NCBI GenBank assembly: GCA_038199035.1
Contig: JBBPZM010000014.1
Location: 1-29,967, forward strand
Length of the DNA stretch: 29,967 nt
Direction: 5' to 3'
DNA from: DATAEY01 sp038199035
GTDB taxonomy: Bacteria > Actinomycetota > Thermoleophilia > Solirubrobacterales > Solirubrobacteraceae
Below the pieces are notes generated by a model, which saw only the letters and a program-made list of their open reading frames with translations, was not told the origin of the DNA and did no database searches. Numbering within the stretch: the first letter of the stretch is position 1; each line of letters opens with the position of its first letter. Below, piece by piece: positions 6,671 to 14,394 of this stretch. The position numbers and the translations under genes were made by a program.

Positions 6671-7357
6671 CTAGCCACCTTCATGCCTCGCGTGTCCGCC
6701 CCGGACTAGCTGGTAGGCGAGAGCGCCGAGGGTCGCCCCGAGAATCGGGCCGGCGACGTAGACCCAAAACGCGTGCCACTCGCCGGCCACCAGCGCTGGA
6801 CCCAACGAACGGGCCGGGTTCATCGACGCGCCCGTGATCGGGCCGCCAAAGAGGGCAGCGAGTCCGATCGTGCCGCCGATCGCAATCGCTGCCGAGGCGC
6901 CCACCGCCCGGGTGTCGGTGGCCACGGCCATGATCACGAACATCAAGAGGGCGGTCATCACCAGCTCGTAGACGAAGGCCCTCCCGGCCGCGACCGAGGG
7001 GACCGTCGCGCCGAGCTGCGCTGGTTGGTCCGGCCAGATCGCGAGCAGCACCAGAGCCGCCAGCGTCGCCCCGATCACCTGGGCGGCGACGTAGGCCGCG
7101 GCATCGCGCGGCCGGAAGTGCCGAGTCAGGGTGAACGCGATCGTCACCGCCGGGTTGATGTGGGCGCCGGAGAGGTGGCCGGTGGCGTAGATCATCACCA
7201 TGATCACCAGCCCGAAGACGAGCCCGATACCCACCCCGCTGAGGGCGTCGGGGTGCTGGGCGCTCGCGATAACCGCCCCGCAGCCGGCGAACACCAAGAC
7301 GAAGGCGGCGAATCCTTCGGCCGCGGCGCGGCGGGATAGGGCGAGGTCGGGGTCCAT
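6671..7357 (-). CDS. aqpS: Aquaglyceroporin, probable arsenite efflux channel (AqpS-like)
   Basis: A 228-residue MIP-family channel with six predicted helices and both pore motifs, SGAHINPAVT (N68) and GASMNPARS (N180), the latter followed by the selectivity arginine R183. It lies between a divergent ArsR and an adjoining arsC. This layout matches the arsR-aqpS-arsC organisation described in Sinorhizobium meliloti, where arsenite made by ArsC leaves the cell down its gradient. Function is therefore inferred from gene order; the channel might also carry glycerol or water. The ATG at 7357 is six bases after TAGGCT, a -10-like element, with TTGAAG 17 bases further upstream, so it is likely leaderless. 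Confidence 0.9.
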   Translation of the reverse strand: MDPDLALSRRAAAEGFAAFVLVFAGCGAVIASAQHPDALSGVGIGLVFGLVIMVMIYATGHLSGAHINPAVTIAFTLTRHFRPRDAAAYVAAQVIGATLAALVLLAIWPDQPAQLGATVPSVAAGRAFVYELVMTALLMFVIMAVATDTRAVGASAAIAIGGTIGLAALFGGPITGASMNPARSLGPALVAGEWHAFWVYVAGPILGATLGALAYQLVRGGHARHEGG

Positions 7358-7411
7358 GTCCTAAGCCTATGGATTGACAGCCGTCGCTTCAATCGATAGA
7401 CGTATATCGAT
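7358..7411. promoter_or_regulatory. Divergent ars promoters with palindromic ArsR operator
   Basis: ATCGATA (7392-7398) and TATCGAT (7405-7411) are perfect arms of an inverted repeat with a six-base centre, the form expected of an ArsR operator. Plus strand: TTGACA (7374-7379), 17 bases, TAGACG (7397-7402), and seven bases to ATG 7410. Minus strand: TTGAAG (7392-7387), 17 bases, TAGGCT (7369-7364), and six bases to ATG 7357. The operator covers the arsR -10 and start codon and touches the first base of the aqpS -35, so one bound dimer would silence both directions. Both transcripts would lack a 5' leader. Confidence 0.65.
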
Positions 7412-7805
7412 GCCGGTCGAGCTCCAGCTGACCCCGAAGCGGAAGCGGCCGGCCGGTGAGCCATGCTGTGAGCCGGTCGTTTACCCCGACGTCGAGCGGA
7501 CCGAGGCCGAGCGCCTCGCCACTGTGGCCAAGGCGCTGGCCGACCCGATCCGCCTACAGCTAGTCGACGTGTTGCGCAAGCACGCTGGCAGGGTCTGCGT
7601 CTGCGAGCTGGTGCCCCTATTCGAGCAATCCCAGCCGACCATCTCCCACCACCTCAAGGTCCTGCGCGCCGCGGGCATCGTCGATTCCGAGCGCCGCGGC
7701 CTATGGGCCTACTACTACGTGCTCCCCGACGCCCTCAAGGAGATCTCCCAATGGCTGTCAGAGACCCATCTCGCCCTGGCCGTCACCAACGTCCAAGCCG
7801 GCTGA
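7410..7805 (+). CDS. arsR: Arsenite-responsive ArsR repressor (CgArsR-like)
   Basis: 131 residues from ATG 7410. KALADPIRLQLVDVLRKH (41-58) and PTISHHLKVLRAAGIV (76-91) form the ArsR winged-helix DNA-binding fold. Cysteines C19-C20 (GEPCCEP) in the N-terminal arm and C63/C65 (RVCVCEL) match the layout of Corynebacterium glutamicum ArsR, where two adjacent N-terminal cysteines and one at the later position bind As(III). This differs from the E. coli CVCDLC-only site. A TTG start at 7374 is also in frame, but it coincides with the -35 hexamer, so 7410 is preferred. It is divergent from aqpS-arsC and should control them and itself. Repeat copy 4 begins within a few bases of its stop. Confidence 0.92.
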   Translation: MPVELQLTPKRKRPAGEPCCEPVVYPDVERTEAERLATVAKALADPIRLQLVDVLRKHAGRVCVCELVPLFEQSQPTISHHLKVLRAAGIVDSERRGLWAYYYVLPDALKEISQWLSETHLALAVTNVQAG

Positions 7806-7810
7806 TCAAC

Positions 7811-7866
7811 TTTCGGGTTTCCGGGCTCAAAGGCGTCTAATCGCCCCGACTAGGTGAGCAGGACTT
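7811..7866 (+). repeat. Dispersed repeat, copy 4 (diverged core only)
   Basis: GGTTTCCGGGCTCAAAGG and CGTCTAATCGCCCCGACT align with the core of copies 1 and 3 with about eight mismatches over 37 bases. The upstream ATGGAGCCGG block is absent. It lies in the short gap between two convergent genes (arsR and the lactonase-like gene) and might have been recruited as, or come from, a terminator-like spacer. Confidence 0.5.
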
Positions 7867-7913
7867 GGCGGCCGGCGGCCGCTTCTCGGCGGTTCGAGTC
7901 CTGCGGTTTCAGG

Positions 7914-8645
7914 TCACAGCGACACCGGACCCGGCTCCAGTACCGCCGGGTCGTGTCCCGGGAGAACGACGGCGCCGGCATCGCGCAGGGCGCGCAGACG
8001 GTTTGCCGACGCGGCCTGGGCGACGAAGTCGTCGCCGAAGACCGGGAACCGGTGGTCGTCCAAGCCCGACGCGAAGTGGACGACGTCGCCACCGAGGACC
8101 AGTCGCTCGCCCACGCAAACCGACTGGTGGCCAGGAGTATGGCCAGGTGTCAGCAGCAGCCGGATCGATCCATCGCCGAGCAAGTCGTGGTCGCCGTCGA
8201 TGAGCGTGATCTGCCGGCTGACTGCCTCGTAGTCGACGGGCAGGTAGAAGTTCTTGTCGACCGCGGCCGCGTCGTGGGCCGCATCCCATTCGCGGCGCTG
8301 AACGACGATGGGAACCGAGGACGACAGCAGCGTCAGTCCTCCGGCGTGATCGAAGTGGAGGTGCGTCAGCACCACCTTGGTGATCGTGGCGACGTCGACC
8401 TGCTCGCTGAGGCTCTTGTCGAGCTCGAGCTGAAATAGGCCGAGCGCGTCGGGCCTGCCGTAGTGCCGCGCAGGGTCGTCGGCCGCCGCGGGGTGGAGAC
8501 CGGTGTCGATGAGGATCCGCTCCTCCGCCGTCTCGATGACGTATGCCGGGATGGGGAAGCGGATCTGCCGGTCGAGGTCGTCGTCGCGGCGCCATATGCC
8601 GGCGGCTGCCGTGAGCCACCCCACGTTCAACCTCTCTACCTTCAC
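7914..8645 (-). CDS. MBL-fold hydrolase, N-acyl-homoserine-lactonase-like
   Basis: A 243-residue cytosolic metallo-beta-lactamase-fold protein of the AttM/AiiA/AhlD type. THLHFDHAGG (94-103) supplies the HxHxDH zinc motif, LLTPGHTPGHQS (164-175) the third His, GGD (185-187) the bridging Asp, and VLPGHDP near 230 the last His. Length and order fit quorum-quenching lactonases, but the same fold covers lactonases and esterases with other substrates, so acyl-homoserine lactone cleavage is only a possibility. Start GTG 8645 is favoured: TACGGT lies six bases upstream, making the message leaderless. It is divergent from the GlxA-type regulator, 59 bases away, which may control it. Confidence 0.82.
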   Translation of the reverse strand: MKVERLNVGWLTAAAGIWRRDDDLDRQIRFPIPAYVIETAEERILIDTGLHPAAADDPARHYGRPDALGLFQLELDKSLSEQVDVATITKVVLTHLHFDHAGGLTLLSSSVPIVVQRREWDAAHDAAAVDKNFYLPVDYEAVSRQITLIDGDHDLLGDGSIRLLLTPGHTPGHQSVCVGERLVLGGDVVHFASGLDDHRFPVFGDDFVAQAASANRLRALRDAGAVVLPGHDPAVLEPGPVSL

Positions 8646-8704
8646 GACTGGACCGTAGCTCCGGCGTTGGTACGAGCTACGACGCGGTCGGTACGGTTTG
8701 CGAC
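8646..8704. promoter_or_regulatory. Divergent leaderless promoters with identical -10 elements
   Basis: The hexamer TACGGT occurs once on each strand: minus strand 8657-8652, six bases before GTG 8645, and plus strand 8692-8697, seven bases before ATG 8705. Good -35 elements are not evident (TTGGTA at 8667-8672 has a long 19-base spacer). Paired identical elements suggest common control of both genes. Confidence 0.45.
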
Positions 8705-9667
8705 ATGCGTGTCGGAGTCGTCGCGGTACACGGCTGCTTTGACTCCGGCCTCACCGGCCTGCTGGACGTGTTTCGTACGGCGGAGCGCCTTCGCGCGATG
8801 GTCGATCGCTCAATCGACCCGGTCGAGGTCCGAACCATCGGCAGCGCGACGGAGGTCACCACCGCGGGCGGGCTCACCCTGGCCATGGATCACGTCGTCG
8901 GCGACGAGAGCGCGCTCGCCGAGCTGGACGTGTTGATCGTGCCGGGTATCGGCGTGGCGACGCCGGCGTCGCTCGCGCAGGCGCTTGCATCGACCGACAT
9001 CCGGCGCCTGCGCAGCTGGCTGGCGCCGGCCGGTGACCAAGTCATGCTCGCGGCCGCCTGCACGGGCACTTTCGTGCTCGCTGACGCTGGCGTGCTCGAT
9101 GATCGCGCGGCGACAACGTGTTGGTGGCTGGCCGGGGAGTTCCAGCAGCTCTATCCACGGGTCCAGCTGGACATGTCGCGCATGGTCATCCACAGCGGCC
9201 CGATCACCACGGCCGGCGCGGCGTTCGCCCACATCGACCTCGGCATGAGCCTCGTCTCTCGCGCCAGCCCGCAGCTGGCCGATGCGGTCGCCCGCTTCCT
9301 GCTCGTCGACGAGCGCCCGGCGATCAGCGTCGAAGCCGCGGTCAATCACCTTGCCACCACCGACGCGCTGGTGACCGAGTTCGAGGACTGGGTGCGCGAG
9401 CACCTCGATGGCGGCGACCTCAACATCGGCGCCGCGGCCGCCGCGATCGCCACCTCCCGTCGAACGCTTGAGCGACACTGCCGCACGCGGACCGGCCTGA
9501 GCCCTCACGATCTGGTCAAACGCTTGCGGGTCGAGCGGGCCACCCACCTGCGGCGGACGACCGGCCTAAGCTTTGACCAGATCGCCCCGATGGTCGGCTA
9601 TCAGAACGGCTCGACGCTGCGGGGGCTGCTGCGCCGCCAACTCACGCGAGAGCCGGGCACCCTGTGA
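8705..9667 (+). CDS. GlxA-family regulator (DJ-1/PfpI domain plus AraC DNA-binding domain)
   Basis: A 320-residue transcription factor. Residues 1-205 form a DJ-1/PfpI-like sensing domain, with LDVLIVPGIG (about 78-87) and the nucleophile-elbow region AAACTGTFVLADAGVLDDR (about 117-135) containing a cysteine. Residues about 225-315 form an AraC-type double helix-turn-helix with ATSRRTLERHCRTRTGLSPH, LVKRLRVERA and FDQIAPMVGYQNGSTLRGLL. Its ligand is unknown; relatives respond to amines, nitric oxide or other small metabolites. It is divergent from the lactonase-like gene and its TGA overlaps the GTG of the next gene (GTGA), so it may regulate both neighbours. Confidence 0.88.
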   Translation: MRVGVVAVHGCFDSGLTGLLDVFRTAERLRAMVDRSIDPVEVRTIGSATEVTTAGGLTLAMDHVVGDESALAELDVLIVPGIGVATPASLAQALASTDIRRLRSWLAPAGDQVMLAAACTGTFVLADAGVLDDRAATTCWWLAGEFQQLYPRVQLDMSRMVIHSGPITTAGAAFAHIDLGMSLVSRASPQLADAVARFLLVDERPAISVEAAVNHLATTDALVTEFEDWVREHLDGGDLNIGAAAAAIATSRRTLERHCRTRTGLSPHDLVKRLRVERATHLRRTTGLSFDQIAPMVGYQNGSTLRGLLRRQLTREPGTL

Positions 9668-10479
9668 CCAACGCTATGGATGAAACGCGGCGGAACCGAC
9701 GAGTAGGCTCGCTGATCGCTCGCGCGACCGTGGCCGCGGTGGCCGTCCTTGCGCTTGGCGGGCCGCAACCTGCCGTTGCCGGGGTCGCCGGAGCCGCGCC
9801 CGGCCGGCCCCGCCAGCCGACCCTGCGGCCCGTGGAGGGCATCACCGCCTTCGTCGGGCGCCTGCAGGCCGCGATGACCGCGCTGCGCGCCGGCGACTGC
9901 CCGGCGGTCAAGCGCTTCGCCGACTCGTCGGCCTTCTTCCTCCCATGCACGGATGAGGGCCGGGCGCGGTATGCCGACTTCGCGGTGATCGGGTACCGCC
10001 AGTTCGCCACCGGCGCCGTCATCCGCTTCTCGAGCTCAAGCCCCACCTTTCCCGGGGGCGGCGTGATCGGGCTCGTCCTCGACGACAGCCGTCGCTTCGT
10101 CAACGTCCTCACCGGCCGTCCGCGCGCCGACGAGTTCTCGTCACCGACGGCGCGCGCCCGCTTCCTGTTCGACCGCACCGCCAGCCTGTTCGTCCGCTCC
10201 CTGCTCACCCGCGCCTGCGACCTCTACTTCACCACCGGCTACACGTTCTCGCTGACCAAGCCGGTTGCCTGCCGCCACGAGTTCTCCCCTCCGAGCGAGC
10301 GGGTCCGTCAGCTCGCCGCCGACCCGCACGCCCGGCCGATCCGAATCGGCGGCACGCAGACCTACCAGTTCTACCGGCTCTACACCGCCGGCCACTACCG
10401 CACGCTCGTCGTGGGCCGGGTGGGAAGGGGCACGGGGTCACACTCCCTCTACATCTCCGACACGGGGCTCGTCTACTGA
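9664..10479 (+). CDS. Secreted protein of unknown function with four cysteines
   Basis: 271 residues from GTG 9664, or 267 from ATG 9676. An N-terminal signal peptide is clear: basic RRNRRVGSLIAR, hydrophobic AVAVLALGG, and a probable AVA-G cleavage near residue 40. The mature part has four cysteines (GDCPAV, FLPCTD, RACDLY, VACRHE), enough for two disulfides, and many Phe/Tyr-rich strands (FYRLYTAGHYRTLVVGR). I recognise no family. Translation is coupled to the regulator because GTG and TGA overlap, so it is probably under the same control. It ends convergently with mntH, 20 bases away. Surface or cell-wall attachment motifs are not seen. Confidence 0.72.
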   Translation: MTNAMDETRRNRRVGSLIARATVAAVAVLALGGPQPAVAGVAGAAPGRPRQPTLRPVEGITAFVGRLQAAMTALRAGDCPAVKRFADSSAFFLPCTDEGRARYADFAVIGYRQFATGAVIRFSSSSPTFPGGGVIGLVLDDSRRFVNVLTGRPRADEFSSPTARARFLFDRTASLFVRSLLTRACDLYFTTGYTFSLTKPVACRHEFSPPSERVRQLAADPHARPIRIGGTQTYQFYRLYTAGHYRTLVVGRVGRGTGSHSLYISDTGLVY

Positions 10480-10499
10480 ACGCTGCCCCCCCAGCCCTT

Positions 10500-11855
10500 C
10501 TAGCCGAGCAGGATCTGCCCCAGCAGGAAGAGGTTCAGGGCGATGATCAGGGCGGCCACCACGGCGGCGACCAGCGTGGTGGCGCGGCGGTTGACCAGAG
10601 CGCCCATGACGTCGGCCCGACGCGTTAGGAGCACCAGGGGGACGAGGGCGAAGGGGATCCCAAAGGACAGCACTACCTGGCTGAGGACCAGCGAACGCGT
10701 GGGGTCGAGCCCGAGGGCCAGCACGACGAGCGCCGGCGTCATCGTGGCCAGCCGGCGCAGGACGAGGGGAATGGTGCGCCGGATGAAGCCCTGCATGACC
10801 ACCTGGCCGGCGTAGGTCCCGACGCTGGACGAGGCGAAGCCCGACGCCAGCAGCGCCAGGGCGAAGGCCAGCGCCGCTCCGGGTCCGATCAGGGCGCGGA
10901 AGCCGGCGTGGGCGCCTTCGATGGTCTCGACCCCCGTGCGGCCCGAGGCATGGAAGAGGGAGGCGGCGATGATCAGCATCGACAGGTTGATGACGCCGGC
11001 GACGCCCATGGCGATGGTCACGTCCAGCCGCTGGAAGCGCAGCAGCCGGCGGCGCTCGTCGTCGTCGCGCGCAGGCACCCGCCGCTGCGTCAGCGCCGAA
11101 TGCAGGTAGATGACGTGGGGCATCACGGTCGCCCCGAGGATGCCGGTGGCCAGCAGCACCGAGCCGGTCCCGGCGAAGCCGGGGATGAAGCCGCGGGCCA
11201 CCGCCCCGGCGTCGGCGCCGATGCGAAGCGCGTCGTAGAGGAACCCCAGCAGGATCACCCCGAGCGCACCGCCGATTACCAGCTCGAAGCGGCGGTAGCC
11301 GCGCCGCTGCAGGGAGAGGATGGCGAAGGCGACGGCCGCGGTGATCAGGCCCGCGGCGAACAGGGGAACGCCGAAGAGCAGGTTGAGGGCGATCGCCGCT
11401 CCGATGAACTCCGCCAGGTCGGTGGCCATGGCGATCAGCTCCGCCTGGAGCCACAGCGCCCACGAGACCGGCGCCGGGAAGTGCTCGCGACAGAGCTCGG
11501 GCAGGTTGCGCCCCGTGGCGATGCCGATCTTGGCCGACAGGTTCTGGATCAGCATGGCCATCAGGTTCGCGGCGAGGACGACCCAGAGCAGCAGGTAGCC
11601 GAATCGCGCCCCGCCGGCCACGTTGGTGGCGAAGTTGCCCGGGTCGACGTAGGCGATCGCCGCCACGAAGGCCGGGCCCAGGAGGGCGAGCGTCCCGCGC
11701 ACGCGCCCGCGGGCGCGGATCTCCTGGAGGCGGCTGGGCCCGCGCTCGCCCGCCGCCGACCCGACACCGGGTCGGCGCGGATGGGAGCCCGCGCCCGGCG
11801 GGGGGAGCGCAACCGCGCCCGGAGATGCCTCCGACGAGCGCCCGGGCGGGCTCAC
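10500..11855 (-). CDS. mntH: Nramp-type manganese/divalent metal transporter
   Basis: 451 residues from a GTG at 11855-11853 that overlaps the mntR stop (GTGA). After about 50 disordered Pro/Gly-rich residues come 11 expected helices. The metal site is present: DPGN in helix 1 (71-74, YVDPGNFATN) and MPHVIYLHS in helix 6 (245-253); ATDLAEFIG (144-152) in helix 3 is also conserved. It imports Mn2+ (and possibly Fe2+) with protons across the inner membrane. The frame continues open upstream to 13592, but that extension lies antisense to ygfZ and overlaps mntR, so it is not coding. Coupling to MntR indicates direct manganese-dependent control. Confidence 0.9.
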   Translation of the reverse strand: MSPPGRSSEASPGAVALPPPGAGSHPRRPGVGSAAGERGPSRLQEIRARGRVRGTLALLGPAFVAAIAYVDPGNFATNVAGGARFGYLLLWVVLAANLMAMLIQNLSAKIGIATGRNLPELCREHFPAPVSWALWLQAELIAMATDLAEFIGAAIALNLLFGVPLFAAGLITAAVAFAILSLQRRGYRRFELVIGGALGVILLGFLYDALRIGADAGAVARGFIPGFAGTGSVLLATGILGATVMPHVIYLHSALTQRRVPARDDDERRRLLRFQRLDVTIAMGVAGVINLSMLIIAASLFHASGRTGVETIEGAHAGFRALIGPGAALAFALALLASGFASSSVGTYAGQVVMQGFIRRTIPLVLRRLATMTPALVVLALGLDPTRSLVLSQVVLSFGIPFALVPLVLLTRRADVMGALVNRRATTLVAAVVAALIIALNLFLLGQILLG

Positions 11856-12526
11856 AGCAGCTCCACCCGCATGGCTGCGGCCAGCGCGCCGCCCAGGACG
11901 TGCACGTCGTCGCCGAAGCGCGCGAACAGCGGACCGCCGAACGGCTGACGCTCGACGACCTCGAAGCGGTCGCCCGGCGAGATCCCCCGCTGGGCCAGGT
12001 AGCGCAGCATGTCGGGATCGGAGTCCGAGACGCGGATGAACCTTCCCGCCTGCCCCGCCTCCATCGAGTCCAGCCGCTGGCTGCGCGGCTCGTCGATGTG
12101 CCCGTCGCGCGTGGGGATCGGGTCGCCGTGGGGGTCGCGGGTCGGGTCGCCGAGCTTGGCGGCGATCAGCTCTTCGAGCTCCTCGGAGAGCACGTGCTCG
12201 AGCACCTCGGCCTCGTCGTGCACGCGGTCCCATGGCACGCCCAGCGACTCGGCCAGGTAGAGCTCGAGCAGCCGATGGTGGCGCAGCACCTCGAGGGCGA
12301 GGGCGACTCCGTCCGCCGTCAGCCGCGCGCCCCGGTAGGGCACGTGGCTGACCAGGCCGAGGTCGTCCAGGCGCTTGACCATGCCCGACGCCGACGCCGG
12401 CGTCACGCCCAGGCGCTCGGCCAGGGCGTTGTTGGAGACCGCGTCCCCGCCCCGGGACTGGAGCGAGTAGATCGCCTTGGCGTAGTCCTCCACCGACGAC
12501 GACGTGATGGCTGGTCTGGCCGACAA
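11852..12526 (-). CDS. mntR: DtxR/MntR-family manganese-dependent repressor
   Basis: 224 residues: winged helix (about 10-75), dimerisation and metal-binding helices (76-145), and a C-terminal FeoA/SH3-like domain (about 150-224, FGGPLFARFGDDVHVLGG). Metal ligands match manganese rather than iron regulators: D14 in VEDYAKAIY, where MntR has Asp8 and DtxR has Met10, and E107 in HDEAEVLEH (103-111), where DtxR has Cys102 and MntR has Glu99. H84 and E88 (HRLLE) are also kept. The start is TTG 12526, eight bases after CATAAT, with CTGAGA 16 bases further up, so probably leaderless. It precedes mntH with overlapping stop and start. The operator was not recognised with confidence. Confidence 0.9.
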   Translation of the reverse strand: MSARPAITSSSVEDYAKAIYSLQSRGGDAVSNNALAERLGVTPASASGMVKRLDDLGLVSHVPYRGARLTADGVALALEVLRHHRLLELYLAESLGVPWDRVHDEAEVLEHVLSEELEELIAAKLGDPTRDPHGDPIPTRDGHIDEPRSQRLDSMEAGQAGRFIRVSDSDPDMLRYLAQRGISPGDRFEVVERQPFGGPLFARFGDDVHVLGGALAAAMRVELL

Positions 12527-12608
12527 GACAGAGGATTATGGCACACCTCAACTTTTTCTCAGTCAGCTCCGGGCAGGCCACCGAGACGAGGAGCTCTATG
12601 CTCGAAAC
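12527..12608. promoter_or_regulatory. Divergent promoter region of mntR and the ygfZ-like gene
   Basis: Minus strand: CTGAGA (12562-12557), 16 bases, CATAAT (12540-12535), eight bases, TTG start of mntR. Plus strand: TATGCT (12597-12602), six bases, ATG 12609. Between them lies an unusually AT-rich tract (CTCAACTTTTTCTCAG) for this genome, where MntR would be expected to bind; I cannot define the box by eye. Confidence 0.45.
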
Positions 12609-13559
12609 ATGGCCGCGACAGACTCGATCGCCTCGTTCGAGCACGACGTCCTGCGGACCGGGTGCGGCCTGCTGGACCGCTCCGAGCGGGGCAAGCTCGC
12701 GCTCACCGGCGCGGAGGCCAAGCCCTTCCTCAACGGCCAGGTGACAAACGACGTCGAGGCGCTGGGGCCGGGCGACGGCTGCTACGCCGCCTTCCTCACT
12801 CCGAAGGGAAAGATGCTCGGCGACCTGCGGGTGCTGGACCTCGGGGCGGAGCTCTGGCTGGACACCGAGCGAGTCGCGCTTCAGGACCTCTTCAACCTCG
12901 TCCGGCGCTTCAGCGTGGGCTACGACGTCGAGCTGCACAAGCGCACGCTCGAGCGTTGGCTGCTCTCGCTCATCGGGCCGCAGGCCCGCGACGTCGCCGA
13001 CGCCCACGATTTCGGCGCGGGCGAGCACGACAACGTCGGCGCCCAGGTTGCCGGGGTTCCGGTGCTCCTCGTGGCCACCGACGTGGGGGTCGACGTCATC
13101 TGCGACTCGGCTCGCGGCGCCGAGGTGCGCGCTGGCCTGGTGGACGCCGGCGCGAGCCCGGTGAGCGAGGCGGCGGCCGAGTGCCTGCGGGTCGAGCGCG
13201 GTCGGCCGCGCTACGGCCTCGACCTCGACGACGCGACGATCCCCCAGGAGGCCGGGCTCAACGAGCGCGCAGTCTCGTTCACCAAGGGCTGCTACGTCGG
13301 CCAGGAGACGGTCGCGAGGCTCTTCTACCGCGGCAAGCCCAACCGCCACCTGCGCGGCCTGCGCCTGTCCGCGCCCGCCGTCACCGGCGACGCGCTGATG
13401 CGCGGCGAGCGCCCCGTGGGACGGGTGGGGAGCGTGGCCGTCTCCCCCGTCCACGGGCCGATCGCCCTGGCGCTGGTGCGCCGGGAGGTCGCGCCGGGCG
13501 AGGCCGTCGAGGTAGGGGACGCGGCGGTCAGCGCGGAGGTCGTCGAGCTCCCGTTCTGA
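12609..13559 (+). CDS. ygfZ: YgfZ/CAF17-like folate-binding protein (GcvT fold)
   Basis: 316 residues from ATG 12609, chosen because TATGCT lies six bases upstream and homologous sequence begins here; longer in-frame starts at 12504 overlap mntR. The family signature KGCYVGQET is present (about residues 227-235), as are LNGQVTNDV (about 40-48) and the C-terminal small barrel with ALALVRREV. Proteins of this family bind tetrahydrofolate and support repair or assembly of certain [4Fe-4S] enzymes; they are GcvT relatives but not glycine-cleavage enzymes. The gene is divergent from mntR and convergent with the ferritin-like gene, a metal-homeostasis neighbourhood. Confidence 0.87.
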   Translation: MAATDSIASFEHDVLRTGCGLLDRSERGKLALTGAEAKPFLNGQVTNDVEALGPGDGCYAAFLTPKGKMLGDLRVLDLGAELWLDTERVALQDLFNLVRRFSVGYDVELHKRTLERWLLSLIGPQARDVADAHDFGAGEHDNVGAQVAGVPVLLVATDVGVDVICDSARGAEVRAGLVDAGASPVSEAAAECLRVERGRPRYGLDLDDATIPQEAGLNERAVSFTKGCYVGQETVARLFYRGKPNRHLRGLRLSAPAVTGDALMRGERPVGRVGSVAVSPVHGPIALALVRREVAPGEAVEVGDAAVSAEVVELPF

Positions 13560-13570
13560 ACCACCGGGGA

Positions 13571-13589
13571 CCGCTCGGCGCCGGAGCGG
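13571..13589. terminator. Hairpin between convergent genes
   Basis: CCGCTC at 13571-13576 pairs with GAGCGG at 13584-13589 around a seven-base loop, in the 46-base gap between two convergent stops. No U tract follows on either strand, so termination is plausible from position rather than proven. Confidence 0.35.
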
Positions 13590-13605
13590 CACCGGCTCCC
13601 GACGC

Positions 13606-14394
13606 CTATGCCGGCGTGAAGGTGTTCAGCGCCGGGTCGGTCGGCGTGCGACGGCTGACCTCGTCGAAGTCGTAGAAGCGGCCCGGCGCCGCGCCCGGGC
13701 GGCCGAATCCGAACCCTGCCGCCTCGAGCTGGGTCACGGCCTCTAGGACGTTGGTGAAGCCGGGCTGACCCGGGTTGGGCGCGTCGTTTTCGGTGCGCTC
13801 GCGCTGGGCGAACTTCACGAACACGCGGTCATTGCCGAGCTTGCCCAGCGACTGGCGGGCGAGCGCACGATGGACCATCTCCACGCCCATGAATTCGGCC
13901 GCGATGCGGGCGAGCGACCCCTTGCGCGCGTAGGCGAAGACCGAGGTGCCGATGAGGTAGGCGTTGCAGAAGATCTGGTCGCCGACCTCGAGCGTGGTCA
14001 GCAGGCCGCGCGCGTCGGCGAAGACGGCGTCGGGGACCCAGATGCGCGTGGTGGCGGGCCGGGCACCGATGGCCGACGAGGTCAGCACCCGGTAGTGGAC
14101 GAGCTCCTCGCGGGCCGCCGCCCGCACGTTTCGCGCAGTCACCGCGTCCAGCGCCACGCGCTCGGCCCCCACCGTGTTGACGATCGTGGCCAGCACCTCG
14201 GCGGTGGCGGCGACGGCCCGCACCTGGCTGGCCGTCCCGAAGGCCGCCTCGGCGCGCGACGGCGCGGCCGACAGCAGGCCCAGGCCGCCCACGGTCGCCG
14301 CCGCGCCCCTGACCAACTGCCGGCGGGTGTGCCCGGGCTCGGCCGCGGCCGCTCGGTCGACCGCCTGGTGGACCAGGTCGAGTGCTTCGCTCAC
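13606..14394 (-). CDS. Tat-exported ferritin-like domain protein
   Basis: 262 residues from GTG 14394, supported by a strong AGGAGG six bases upstream. A twin-arginine signal is visible (HTRRQLVRGAAATVGGLGLL, 22-41) with likely cleavage after AEA near residue 50. The mature part is helical, with AAAREELVHYRVLTS carrying the E-x(2-3)-H type ligand pattern and later helices near EFMGVEMVHRALARQ that could complete a four-helix bundle, as in the Ferritin_2 (desiccation-related) family. It probably acts outside the membrane after folding in the cytoplasm. Metal content and oxidase activity are not established from sequence. It is divergent from the 45-residue peptide gene. Confidence 0.8.
   Translation of the reverse strand: MSEALDLVHQAVDRAAAAEPGHTRRQLVRGAAATVGGLGLLSAAPSRAEAAFGTASQVRAVAATAEVLATIVNTVGAERVALDAVTARNVRAAAREELVHYRVLTSSAIGARPATTRIWVPDAVFADARGLLTTLEVGDQIFCNAYLIGTSVFAYARKGSLARIAAEFMGVEMVHRALARQSLGKLGNDRVFVKFAQRERTENDAPNPGQPGFTNVLEAVTQLEAAGFGFGRPGAAPGRFYDFDEVSRRTPTDPALNTFTPA

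Noticed and set aside
10500..13592. A 1030-codon minus-strand open frame
   Set aside because: Only its last 451 codons are Nramp; the rest is antisense to ygfZ and in another frame over mntR, with the Arg/Ala/Gly/Pro-rich composition typical of shadow frames in GC-rich DNA.
11825..13675. A 616-codon plus-strand open frame over mntR and ygfZ
   Set aside because: It is Arg/Pro/Gly-rich without domains; mntR and ygfZ explain the same bases on the minus and plus strands respectively.
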